From Lewinellaceae bacterium (GTDB taxonomy: Bacteria; Bacteroidota; Bacteroidia; Chitinophagales; Saprospiraceae): a DNA stretch of 64,000 nucleotides. Below are positions 45,682 to 55,578 of the stretch, in pieces. The stretch is from the NCBI GenBank assembly GCA_016708875.1, contig JADJFA010000006.1, forward strand, positions 62,001 to 126,000. Reading direction: 5' to 3'. A program made the translations under genes and the position numbers. Position 1 is the first letter of the stretch, and every line of letters begins with the position of its first letter. The notes beneath the pieces are model-generated. The model worked only from the letters and a program-made list of their open reading frames with translations, was not told the origin of the DNA and ran no database searches.

Positions 45682-48600
45682 GCCCACTGATAAGGATCCA
45701 AGCCCGCATCCCGCAACTCCTTCTGCGCCGCCCGGAAAGCCTCCGGAATGGTCATTTTTTGTTCGAGCCATTTCTTGTAAAAAGTGGTCATCAGCAAGGA
45801 GGTCTGTTTATCCGGCACCTGCCAAAGGCTCATAATCAGGTACTTCGCCCCGGCTATCTTGAATGCCCGCTGCAGCCCGTACACGCCTTCGTTGCCCTGG
45901 ATGTCGCCGAGGCCCGTTTCGCAGGCGGAGAGGACGACGAGTTCGGTGTTGCTCAGGTTCATCTGGCTGATCTCGTAGGCGGTCAGGATGCCGTCTTCCA
46001 TCCCGGGCTTAAGGGGTTTTCCGGTTTCCCAGGCGTGGTTGGCGCCAGCGAGCAGGAGGCCGGAGCGAATCATGGGGTGCTCGGAGATTTTGAAAACGGG
46101 TTCGTTCAACGTCGGAAGGGTTTTAAACCCTTCCGACGTTTTTGGGTCGGGGAAAGAAGCCATGAGTTATGCAGTATCCTGGGAGATGGTTTTCCTCCAG
46201 CCCCAATGGATTTAAGGTTTCCTCGGTGGCGGTATAACCGCGGTTGGTTTGGTACTGGACTCCCGTTGCTTTTAGTATCCGTTCCAGATTGCCTACTTCG
46301 CGGTCAGTGAACGCTAGGCTGCCCCAGGTGCCGACACGCAGCGTAGAGTCGGTGTAGGAAAATTGAGTTCCCCCGGGAAGCGATGGAAACGGAGTCGCTC
46401 GAGGCAATGGATATTGCCATGGCAGTGCTATCTGCATCGTATTGAATGCCACCAAAAAGAATGGCATCATTGGTGCTTGAATTGACCTGATTAAGAACGA
46501 CCAATTGGCCCGCCTTCGTACCTACGGCGAGTGAACGTGTACTGCCGACTTCGACCAATTGGTAGCGATCGCCCAGTACAGAGTCTATGCCTATGGGTAT
46601 GGCGGCGAGGTTGAGGTGGTGGAGCAGACCGGAGGGGGAGAAGTAGATGGTTTTCACGCCGACCAACTCTTTATGGAGCGGTTTCCAGAGCAAGTCGTAG
46701 AGCGTTATTTGTCCCGAGGATTCAGAAAGGGGTTTGATGCCACGTTCGACGAGGGTGTACAGGCCGTTTACATAATCGGCCTTGCGTGCTCCATGTGTTT
46801 GGAGGAGCGAGTCCAAGGATTTTTCTTCAAAGAGGGGGATAAAATGGGGCTGGGCATCTCCTGGTCGCAATACGAGCGCGGCGTACATAATGCTGTTGGT
46901 GCTCTTGGGATTGTAATAGCGATAATGGACAAATTCGACAGAGGCTTCGCCGGGTTTTAGCGCAGATTGTACCTCCTGCCATTTTACCTGGCGGAGGGCA
47001 TCGCCATAACCTGCTACAGTGCGAACCAGTTCTTTTTCAAGGTTGTTGGCTTTTTCTTCGAGCGTTGCGATGTTGGCACTGTCGCGCTCGGCGATAGGGT
47101 TGGCGTATTCAGTAGCAAGTCTGCGGTTATAAGATTTGAAAAGTTTGTATTTCTCAGCGTTTATCGGGTCGGCTATTGCAAGTTTACCGATCTGTGAAAC
47201 GGTATTTAATAAAAATCCTTTGTAAAAAAGTGTATTGTCATAGTAGGAGTCAGCAAATGTTTGTTGCATTTTAGGAAAGAAAAGCACTTGTCCAACGCTT
47301 CACCGAACTGCTCAATGAAAGCGGATAGTTCTTTTCTGAAAGGTGTCCAGACGCTTTGACTAACATTTTTTTATGCGTTTCAATGGCTTCTGACATATAA
47401 AACTGGGCTGTATCTAATTTACCTAAAGCCCAATATAAACCTGCCAAATTATTCAACCCTTCCAGACAATCGAGATGCTTGCCACCCAAAGTTTTCTTCA
47501 AGATATCCATGGCTTGGAGCAAAAACGGTTCGGATTTCTCGTATTGGCCCGAGTAAAAGTAGGCCATCCCAAGGTTGTTGACATTCATAGCATAGTGAGG
47601 ATGCTCCTTGCCTAACAATTTTTCAAGGATTTCTATAACTTCAAGGAAATTCTTTCTGATTTTTCAAAGGACCCCATAGCATCGTATAGTATTGCCAGGT
47701 TCCCCAAGTTTGTCGCATAATCAATATGCGCTTTACCCAAAGTTTTTTCGCGGATTGCTATTGCTTCCAGGTAAAGCGGCTCAGATTTAGCATAATTTCC
47801 CATAACATAGTACAAAATTGCCAAATTGTTAAGGCTTGCTGCATATTCTGGATGTTCGTGCCCCAATGTTTTTTCCGGATTGCTTTTGCTTCGAGGTAAA
47901 GTTTTTCGGCTTTTTCATAATTTCCCATACTGTAATATAACATTCCCAAATTGCTTATCATACTGGCATATTGAGTTGTCTTCTCCATTAAATTTCTTTC
48001 TACCACCGCTATGGCTTCAAGAAACAATAGTTCTGCGTTGGCATATTTGCCCATATCATAGTCTAATAGCCCAATGTTGTTCAAAAGGTCAGCATAGTTT
48101 AAACTTTCTTTGCCTTGCAAAATCTCTGCTATAGCTTTGCCTCAAGGAAATACTGTTCAGATTTTTCATATTGTCCCATTAGGCGATACAAATATCCCAA
48201 GTTATTCAAATTTCCAGCATAGTCGGGATGCTCCTTGCCCAGTACCTTTTCCCTTATAGCCCTGCCTTCTAAAAAATACTGCTCGGCTGCTTCAAAATTG
48301 CTTCTAGCCATATTAACAGCCGCCAATCCATTCAGGCACTCTGCATAATCTGGCTGCTCCTTGCCTAATGTTTCTTGCAGAATAGTTTTGGATTCAATGT
48401 AGGTCATCTCTGCCCTGTCATAATCGCCTGAATAGTAGTATAAAAGCCCCAAGTTTTTTAGGCATTTTAAATAGTCTGGATGGTTTTTTCCAAGTAACTT
48501 TTCTCGAATGGATTTTGCTTCCAAATACCATTTTTCCGATTCTGTGTAATCCCGCATAAAATGAAGCACCCTGCCACGGTTGAAGCAGCAGCTCCCATAC

Positions 48601-48808
48601 GCCGCTGACTCCCGCCCAATTTTTTCTAGAGCGAGTTTTCGGCCGCGGCATTGATTTCGAGGGCTTTGTCGAAATCACCCTGACCGGTGAACGCACGGGA
48701 AACCTGGATGAGGCTATCCACCTGTTTTATCACGGTGGAGTCCGCATTTTGTGCAATTGTAAAAAAGGGAAGGAGGAAAAAAACGGGTAGGAGCAAAGTG
48801 GTTTTCAT
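45660..48808 (-). pseudogene. TPR-CHAT gene 1, many frameshifts
   Basis: It starts at ATG 48808 with signal peptide MKTTLLLPVFFLLPFFTIAQ. It is followed in several frames by kinesin-light-chain-like TPR units (KWYLEAKSIREKLLGKNHPDY and others), then a CHAT domain. I count at least seven frame changes, for example near 48640, 48127, 47860, 47640, 47280, 46400 and 46140. Pieces matching both catalytic sites remain: CITHGFF near 46160 and VVLSACETGLGDI near 45900. Around the His motif more than single bases are missing compared with CHAT2 and CHAT3, so this is likely true decay and not only sequencing error. A palindrome (46108-46140) lies between the His and Cys sites, as in CHAT2. Confidence 0.75.
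46108..46140. repeat. Palindrome inside the CHAT domain of CHAT1
   Basis: Arms AACGTCGGAAGGG and its complement (13 bases, perfect) around TTTTAAA. Translated as TSEGFKTLPTL. The same element is in CHAT2 at 49398-49430 and absent from CHAT3. Confidence 0.75.
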
Positions 48809-48885
48809 AACGCGACAAGTTAATAAGGTGAGTAAATATCGAAGCGTGTCGCAAGTATGAGGGATTAAGAAAATCGAAGGTAAGG
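48809..48885 (-). promoter_or_regulatory. Conserved 5' leader of CHAT1
   Basis: The 75 bp before the ATG share blocks with the leaders of CHAT2 and CHAT3: on the coding strand TTAATCCC, then GCTTCGA.ATTTA.TCAC, then GTCGCGTTATG. Such conservation outside the coding region suggests a kept promoter or untranslated signal. Confidence 0.5.
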
Positions 48886-48900
48886 AGATTGACTACAATT

Positions 48901-48970
48901 CACTCCACCAGCACAAACCCCGTTTACCCGCTATAGCGCGCAGGAGGGCCTACTCCACCAGCACAAACCC
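48901..48970. repeat. Short element flanked by 18-bp direct repeats at the CHAT2 3' end
   Basis: GGGTTTGTGCTGGTGGAG (coding strand) is present twice, at 48970-48953 and 48920-48903, around about 32 bases that contain GCGGGTAAACG. The inner copy is followed by TAG (the used stop), the outer by TGA, which is the stop used by CHAT3. Confidence 0.7.
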
Positions 48971-51900
48971 TGCCCACTGATACGGATCCAACCCCGCATC
49001 CCGCAACTCCTTCTGCGCCGCCCGAAAAGCTTCCGGGATAGTCATGTTCGCTTCGAGCCACTTCTTATAAAAAGTAGTCATCAACAGCGAGGTCTGCTTG
49101 TCGGGCACCTGCCAAAGGCTCATTATCAGATACTTAGCCCCGGCGATTTTGAAGGCGCGCTGGAGGCCGTACACGCCTTCGTTGCCCTGAATGTCGCCCA
49201 GACCCGTTTCACAGGCTGAGAGGACGACGAGTTCGGTATTCGAGAGGTTCATCTGGCTGATCTCGTAGGCGGTGAGGATACCGTCTTCCATGCCGGGTTT
49301 CAAAGGCGTCCCCGTTTTCCAGGCGTGGTTGGCGCCGGCTAAAATGAGGCCGGAGCGAATCATGGGGTGCTCGGAGATTTTGAAGACGGGTTCGTTCAAC
49401 GTCGGAAGGGTTTTAATCCCTTCCGACGTTTGGGGGTCGGGGAAGAAGAAGCCGTGGGTTGCGATGTGCAGGATTCGTGGGGAAGGATTGCCGCTGGCAC
49501 CAATGGATTTGAAAGCTTCTTCAGTGGCATTGTATGCAGCATACGTCTGAGTATTTACGCCCCCTTTTTGGAGCATTTTTTCCACGCTGTTAACCTCCTT
49601 TTCTGTAAATGGCAGATAATTCCATTGGCCGCTGCGCAAAGTGGAGTCGGCATAGGAAAAATTTAAAGCTCCCCGGCTGACGATGGAGGAGGAGTCCGGT
49701 CGTGTATTGGAAGACCGAATGACCGTGGTATCGGCCTCGTAGCGAATGCCACCGAAAAGCAGTGCGTCGTTGGTGCTGGATTTGACCTGATTAGGAATAA
49801 CCAATTGACGGGTACTGCCCAATTCGACCAATTGATAACGATCGCTCAGGACGGAATCTGGGTTGATGGGAATGGCTGCCAGATTGAGGCGGTGAAGCAA
49901 TCCAGAGGGCGCATAATAAATCGTATTTACACCGATCAGCTCTTTTTCGAGCGGCTGCCAGAGGATATTATAGAGCGTTTTTCGTGGCTTGTCTACAACT
50001 ATAACACCTCGGTTTGCCAAGGAGTAGAGCTGTTTCACGTACAGTTCGTTGCGGTCGGAGTTGCGTAGTAGCAGAGAGTCAAGTTGTTTTTCCTCAAAGA
50101 GGGGGATGAAACGGGGCTGTTCCGCTCCTGGCAAAAGGAGCAGTGCAGCATACACGGTGTTGTCGGTGGTTTTCGGAAAATTCACCTTGAAATGCACGAA
50201 TTCGATGGCAGCATCGTTCGGTTTTAGGGCTGACTGTACTTCCTGCCATTTGACCTGCCGGATGACTTCGGTGTAACCTGCGACTGTTCGGGCGAGTTCT
50301 TTTTCAGCAGTATTGGCTTTTTCATGAAGTACTTCCACGTCTATCCGCTCGGCGATAGGCTTGGCATATTCTGAGGCAAGGCGGCGTCGATAACCTTTGA
50401 GGCGGAGATGGATTTCTTCTGAATTGGTGTCAGAAGCAGCTAAGTGGTTTAACTTCAAAGCTGCCTGTAGTATAAAACCTTTAAAAAAAGGGTATTATCG
50501 TAGCCCAATGCTGGCAATTGACCGACTTGAGTAGTTGGGCGGGCGAGGGTTTTTGCCTCAAGGGTATTGCTTCCAGATTGAAAGGTCTCTGCGTAATTGA
50601 ATAACTCTTTCTCGGAAAGGAATGTAACTGCCTTGCTGAGAGCATTTTGAGTTTTTATCGCATACTCGACCTGTAGTGCTTCTGATTCCGGAAACTTTTT
50701 TGCCTTTCATATAATTCCGATAAATGATTCAGGTTTTGCACATAAGATGTATGCTCCGTACCCAACACTTTAGCATTTATTGATTGTGATTCTAAAAAGA
50801 GATTTTCTGCCTTTTCGTATTGATTCATGTCACAATAAAGGAGCGCCAATTTATCCAAACTATTTGCATAGGCGGGATGTGCTTTTCCCAGTGTATTCTC
50901 ATATCTGGATAGAACTTCAAAATAAATTTGTTCTGATTTTGAATATTGATCAATCTTGAAATAGAGGTGCGCCAGATTATTCAAACAAATCAAGGAATAT
51001 AAATGATATTCGTTGTTCAAATTTTCTTCGAAAATTTTCTGGGCTTCAATAAAAAGACGTTCAGAATTTTCATAATTACCTATATCAAGATACAAGGTTG
51101 CCAGATTGACCAGGTTGGTTGCATAAGTGAAACTTTCCCTTCCAAGTGCCTTTTCATATATGTACTTGGATTCGAGATATAACTGCTCAGCTTTTTCAAA
51201 TTGCCCCATACTAGTATATAAATTCGCAAGATTGCTCAAACTCGAAGCATAATGGGGGTGATCCTTTTTCACCGTTTTTTCCAAGATCGTTTTGCTTTCA
51301 AAGTAAAGTGGTTCGGCTTTTTCATATTGACCCATGCTGGTGTATAAATTGGCCAGATTGCTCAGGCTTTGAGCATAATGTGGATCCTCTTTTGGTGTAA
51401 TATTAATGGATTTTAGATACAAAACTTCTGCTTTTTCATATAAACCCATTTCAAAATACAGAATTGCGAGATTATTCAGACAATTATTAAAAAAGGGATG
51501 ATTTAGGTCATTCAATTTGTTTTCAAAAATCTCTTTGGCTTCCAAAAAGAGCGCTTCTGGCTTTTCGTATTGACCCATTTCAGTATATAAAAGTGCCAAA
51601 TTGATCAGGTTTCCTGCATATTCGGGATTTTCTTTGCCAAGCACCTTTTCCTGAATTGAAATAGCCTCATTTAAGAGCGGTTCGGCCTTTTCGTATTTGC
51701 TCATCTCCCAATACAAAATTGCCAGACTATTCAGGCTATGAGTATATTTAATACTGATCTTGCCATACATCTTTTCATGGATATTATGTACTTCCAGGTA
51801 TAGCGGTTCAGCTTTTTCATAGTTGCCCAGGTTCTGGTAAAAAATTGCCAAATTATTCAAGCAGTTTCTGTAAAATGGATGCTCCCTGTTTTTTATCAGA

Positions 51901-52472
51901 ACCTCAAAAACATCTTTGGCCTCAACGTAGAACATCTCGGCTTTTTCATTCATACCCATTAAACTGTACAAATCCGCTAGGTTGATAAGACTTCCCGCAT
52001 AGTCTGGATGCCCCTTTCCTAAATTTTTTTCCCGGATATTTTTGGATTCGAGATAAAGGGATTCGGCTCTCTCATAGTCACTCATTATTTCGTATAATAT
52101 TGCCAGAGAATTCAAACTCTGTGCGTAGTCTATATGTTCTTTGCCGATACCGGGCACTTGGGCTCGGATTGTTTTGGATTCGAGAAACCACTTTTCAGCC
52201 TCGCGGAAGTCATTGTTTAAATAGTTCAATTGGCCCCGGTTAAAACAGTAATTTCCATATCCCGCCGACACTCTTCCCAATTTTTCCAACGCAATTTTTT
52301 CAGCGGCGGAAATGACTTCAATGGCTTTGTCGAATTCCTGCTTCTCCGAGCGTGCGAGGGATATCTGAATCAGGCTATCCACCTGTTTCACGACTGCCAG
52401 AGAATCCGCATTTTGTGCGCGTACAAAAAATGAAAGGAGAAAAAAAAAGGGTACAAGCAACGTGGTTTTCAT
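48950..52472 (-). CDS. TPR-CHAT gene 2, two homopolymer frameshifts
   Basis: Start ATG 52472, signal peptide MKTTLLVPFFFLLSFFVRAQ. The first 600 residues hold about twelve 42-residue TPR units of the kinesin-light-chain type (KAEPLYLESKNIREKNLGKGHPDYA). The frame shifts in an A-run near 50697-50702 (KSFRNQ against KKFPESEALQVEYA). It shifts again in a T-run near 50484-50490, after LPALGYDNTLF. The CHAT domain follows (48950-50458): His in RILHIATHGFFF, Cys in VVLSACETGLGDI, end YQWAGFVLVE. With both bases restored the product is about 1,174 residues. A palindrome lies between His and Cys. CHAT proteases are relatives of caspases and separase. Confidence 0.85.
49398..49430. repeat. Palindrome inside the CHAT domain of CHAT2
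   Basis: Perfect 13-base arms AACGTCGGAAGGG / CCCTTCCGACGTT with a 7-base centre. Translated as TSEGIKTLPTL, 20 or so residues after the catalytic His and before the Cys. Confidence 0.75.
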
Positions 52473-52545
52473 AACACGACAGGTTGTAAGTGACTAAATG
52501 TCGAAGCGCATCGCAGAGTTTGGGGGATTAAGCGAATCTAAGGTA
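52473..52545 (-). promoter_or_regulatory. Conserved 5' leader of CHAT2
   Basis: Carries the same ordered blocks as the CHAT1 and CHAT3 leaders (TTCGCTTAATCCC, GCTTCGA.ATTTA.TCAC, TGTCGTGTTATG). The gap to CHAT3 is only 79 bp, so the leader fills it. CHAT2 may have its own promoter even inside the operon. Confidence 0.5.
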
Positions 52546-52551
52546 TATCTT

Positions 52552-55425
52552 TCATTCCACCAGTACAAATCCCGCCCACTGATAAGGATCCAAGCCCGCA
52601 TCCCGCAACTCCTTCTGCGCTGCCCGGAATGCCTCCGGGATGGTCATTTTCTGTTCTTTACCCGCCTTAGCCTCAGCGTCGGAGGGTAGCCATTTCTTGT
52701 AAAATGTGGTCATTAATAGTGAGGTCTGCTTGTCGGGCACCTGCCAGAGGCTCATAATCAGGTACTTGGCTCCTGCGATCTTGAAGGCCCGCTGCAGGCC
52801 GTACACGCCTTCATTTCCTTGTATGTCGCCAAGGCCAGTTTCGCAGGCGGAGAGGACAACTAATTCGGTATTGCTCAGGTTCATCTGGCTGATCTCGTAG
52901 GCCGTCAGGATGCCGTCTTCCATGCCGGGTTTGAGGGGTTTCCCGGTTTTCCAGGCGTGGTTGGCGCCTGCGAGGAGGAGCCCGGAGCGGATCATGGGGT
53001 GATCAGAGTCGGGGAAAAAGAAGCCATGGGTTGCGATGTGCAGGATTCGGGGAGATGATTTTCCATTCGCACCGATGGTTTTAAAGGCTTCTTCGGTAGC
53101 AACATAACCGCGGTGGGTTTGGGTGTGGATACCGGCTGTTTTTAGGATGCGTTCCAGGTTGCCTACTTCTCTGGCAGTAAATGGCAGGCTCCCCCAAGTG
53201 CCGACGCGCAAGGTAGAGTCGGTATCGAAAAAGTTGAGTTCCCCCCGGGAGGCGACGGATATTGAGTCCATCGAAGCAATGGATTTCAGGATGGCGGTGC
53301 TGTCTGAGTCGTATTGGATGCCGCCGAAAAGCAAGGCGTCATTAGTTCCAGATTTTATCTGGTTGGGCACTACCAATTGGCGGGTGCTGCCGAGTTCGAC
53401 CAATTGGTAGCGATCGCCTAGCACTGAATCCAGATTGATGGGAATAGCAGCCAGGTTGAGACGATGGAGGAGTCCGGAAGGAGAGTAATAGATGGTTTTT
53501 ATTCCGTCCCCAATCTCTAAAGGGGAGTTTAGTTCTTTTTCCAGTGGTTTCCAAAGCAGTTCGTACAATGTTTTTGGTGGTTTTCCGACGACAATCACGC
53601 CGCGGACTGCTAAGGAGTACAACTGTTTGACATAGTGTTCGCTGCGCTCACCGTTTCGTTGGAGCAGGGAGTCGAGTTGTTTTTCTTCGAGCAGAAGAAT
53701 GAAATGCGGCTGTTCCGTTCCTGGCAAAAGCAACAGGGCAGCGTACATGATGCTGTCAGTATTTTTGGGGAAATTGACACCAAAATGGACAAACTCAATA
53801 GCCGCTTCGTCCATTTTCAAAGCCGCCCGGACCTCCTGCCAATTGACTTGTCGAACGGCTTCGGCATACCCGGCGACCGAGCGGATGAGTTCTTTTTCAG
53901 CGGCAGCGGCTTTTTCTTCGAGATCGTCCACGTGTTTCCGCTCGACAACGGGCTTGACGTATTCAGCGGCTAAGTGGTGGTAGTAGCCTTTTAGGCTGTC
54001 TGCTGCTTCGGGATTAGAAGCTGCCAGCTTGTTCAATCGCCTCGCAGCTTGAAGTAGAAAACCTTTGTAAAAAAGCGCATTATTGAAGCAGATTTCGGGC
54101 AGCTTGCCTAAATATGCCGCTGGCCGGCCTAGCGCAAAGGCTAAAAATTCATCAACCTTCAACTGATAAAAAGCGATGTTTTCTGATATCTCGCGTTCAG
54201 AAAAAAATATGGAAAATTGAGTATTATACGATTGGATATATCCTGCAATCTCCTCTTGCAAAGGATCAGATTCAAGAACTCTTTTTTGTATTTCATACAA
54301 TTTTCCTAAGCCACTCAAATTTGATATATAACTCCAACTTTCTTTTCCCAGCGTTTTTTCCCAAAGGGTTTTAGCTTCCAAAAATTGTTGCTCGGATTTA
54401 TCGTATTTGCCCATGTAACGATACAAAATTGCCAGGTTCATAAGACTCATTGCATAGTCGCTATGTTCTTTTCCTACGGTCCTTTCCCGGATAGCTTTGA
54501 CTTCTAGGTGAACCTGTTCAGCTTTTTCATAGATGCCCATTCTTGTATATACATTTGCTAAGTTGTTTAAACACATCGCATAATTGGGATTTTCAGTTCC
54601 CAGTATTTTTGCGTAGATTGCTTTGGATTCGAGATAAAACGGTTCAGCCTTTCCATCATTGCCCATCGTTTGATATAGAAGCCCTAACGCCATTATTGTT
54701 CTGACATAGCGGGGATTTTCTCTACCAGTTGCTTTTTCCTGAATGGCATTGGCGTCAAGAAGGAGTGGTTCGGCTTTTGAGAAATTGCCTATGTTCTCGT
54801 AAAAAATCCCAAGGCGGACTAAACTCTCCGCATACAAGGGGTTTTCTTTCCCCAATGTTTTTTCCCTTATGTTTTTGACTTCAAGATAGAGTGGTTCAGC
54901 CTTTTCGTTGTTTTCCAAGTCACTATACAATTGTGCAAGACTCATTATGGTCTGCACATAATCAGCGTGTTCTTTGCCAAGCGTTTTTTCAAAAATGGCG
55001 ATGGCTTCCAAGTAGAGCGGCTCGGCTTTTTCGTATTTTTCAGCATTATTATGATAGAAAATTGCAAGATCGTCTAGACAGCGGGCATAATCTGGATGTT
55101 CCTTTCCAATTGATTTTGCCCAGATGTCAAGGGCATCCAAGTACCATTTTTCGGCCTCAGGATTGTCCTTTTTAAAATAATTCACCCTGCCCCGGTTATA
55201 GCAGCAGCTCCCATATCCTGCCGACTCCCGCCCCAGCTTTTCAAGGGCTAACGTTTCAGCCGCAGCATTCACCTCAAGCGCTTTATTGAAATCCCGCTTG
55301 TCAGTGAGCGCACGAGAAACTTGAATGAGACTATCCACCTGTTTTATCACGGTGGAGTCCGCATTTTGTGCAATTGCAAAAAAGGGAAGGAGAAAAAAAA
55401 CGGGTAGGAGAAAAGTGGTTTTCAT
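52552..55425 (-). CDS. TPR-CHAT gene 3, intact exported CHAT protease
   Basis: 957 residues, the only array gene with no frameshift. The signal peptide is MKTTFLLPVFFLLPFFAIAQ. Residues about 75-400 hold eight TPR units (for example KAEPLYLEVKNIREKTLGKENPLYA). A helical region (about 415-560) leads to the CHAT domain (about 560-957), with His800 in RILHIATHGFFF and Cys861 in VVLSACETGLGDI. It has two small insertions against CHAT1 and CHAT2: NSPLEIGDG after KEL, and PSDAEAKAGK after YKKWL. It lacks the TSEG palindrome segment between His and Cys. It is first in the array, divergent from the 161-aa protein. Cysteine protease of the caspase/separase clan is expected; the target is unknown. Confidence 0.92.
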   Translation of the reverse strand: MKTTFLLPVFFLLPFFAIAQNADSTVIKQVDSLIQVSRALTDKRDFNKALEVNAAAETLALEKLGRESAGYGSCCYNRGRVNYFKKDNPEAEKWYLDALDIWAKSIGKEHPDYARCLDDLAIFYHNNAEKYEKAEPLYLEAIAIFEKTLGKEHADYVQTIMSLAQLYSDLENNEKAEPLYLEVKNIREKTLGKENPLYAESLVRLGIFYENIGNFSKAEPLLLDANAIQEKATGRENPRYVRTIMALGLLYQTMGNDGKAEPFYLESKAIYAKILGTENPNYAMCLNNLANVYTRMGIYEKAEQVHLEVKAIRERTVGKEHSDYAMSLMNLAILYRYMGKYDKSEQQFLEAKTLWEKTLGKESWSYISNLSGLGKLYEIQKRVLESDPLQEEIAGYIQSYNTQFSIFFSEREISENIAFYQLKVDEFLAFALGRPAAYLGKLPEICFNNALFYKGFLLQAARRLNKLAASNPEAADSLKGYYHHLAAEYVKPVVERKHVDDLEEKAAAAEKELIRSVAGYAEAVRQVNWQEVRAALKMDEAAIEFVHFGVNFPKNTDSIMYAALLLLPGTEQPHFILLLEEKQLDSLLQRNGERSEHYVKQLYSLAVRGVIVVGKPPKTLYELLWKPLEKELNSPLEIGDGIKTIYYSPSGLLHRLNLAAIPINLDSVLGDRYQLVELGSTRQLVVPNQIKSGTNDALLFGGIQYDSDSTAILKSIASMDSISVASRGELNFFDTDSTLRVGTWGSLPFTAREVGNLERILKTAGIHTQTHRGYVATEEAFKTIGANGKSSPRILHIATHGFFFPDSDHPMIRSGLLLAGANHAWKTGKPLKPGMEDGILTAYEISQMNLSNTELVVLSACETGLGDIQGNEGVYGLQRAFKIAGAKYLIMSLWQVPDKQTSLLMTTFYKKWLPSDAEAKAGKEQKMTIPEAFRAAQKELRDAGLDPYQWAGFVLVE
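52657..52690. repeat. In-frame TTTACCCGCC-type element inside CHAT3
   Basis: An imperfect copy of the palindrome (TTTACCCGCC at one end, GGAGGGTAG at the other). It adds exactly ten codons, PSDAEAKAGK, where CHAT1 reads YKKWLEQKMTIPEAF without interruption. Confidence 0.75.
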
Positions 55426-55495
55426 TACGCGACGAATTAGGTTAGTGAATAAATTTCGAAGCGTGCATTAGGGATTAAGCGAAGCTAAGATATGT
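55426..55495 (-). promoter_or_regulatory. Conserved 5' leader of CHAT3 and array start
   Basis: Same ordered blocks as in the other two CHAT leaders. Upstream in the 153-bp divergent gap a small hairpin GAGCCTA/TAGGCTC lies at about 55522-55543, possibly an operator or part of a promoter. I see no TAnnTTTG box. Confidence 0.45.
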
Positions 55496-55578
55496 AAGAA
55501 CACCTTGTGTTTGTGAGCCTATCGGGTTAGGCTCGCCGCGAATCCAAAGATTCTGCGTTCCTTTCCCAAAATTCCGCC

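Noticed and set aside
50484..50702. Phase variation by homopolymer runs in CHAT2
   Set aside because: The runs are only 5-7 bases, shorter than usual phase-variable tracts; kept only as a minor option.
45660..55425. Link of the TPR-CHAT genes to type III-E CRISPR (Craspase) or to gasdermins
   Set aside because: No Cas7-11-like, crRNA or gasdermin-like gene is seen, and these CHAT proteins have signal peptides.
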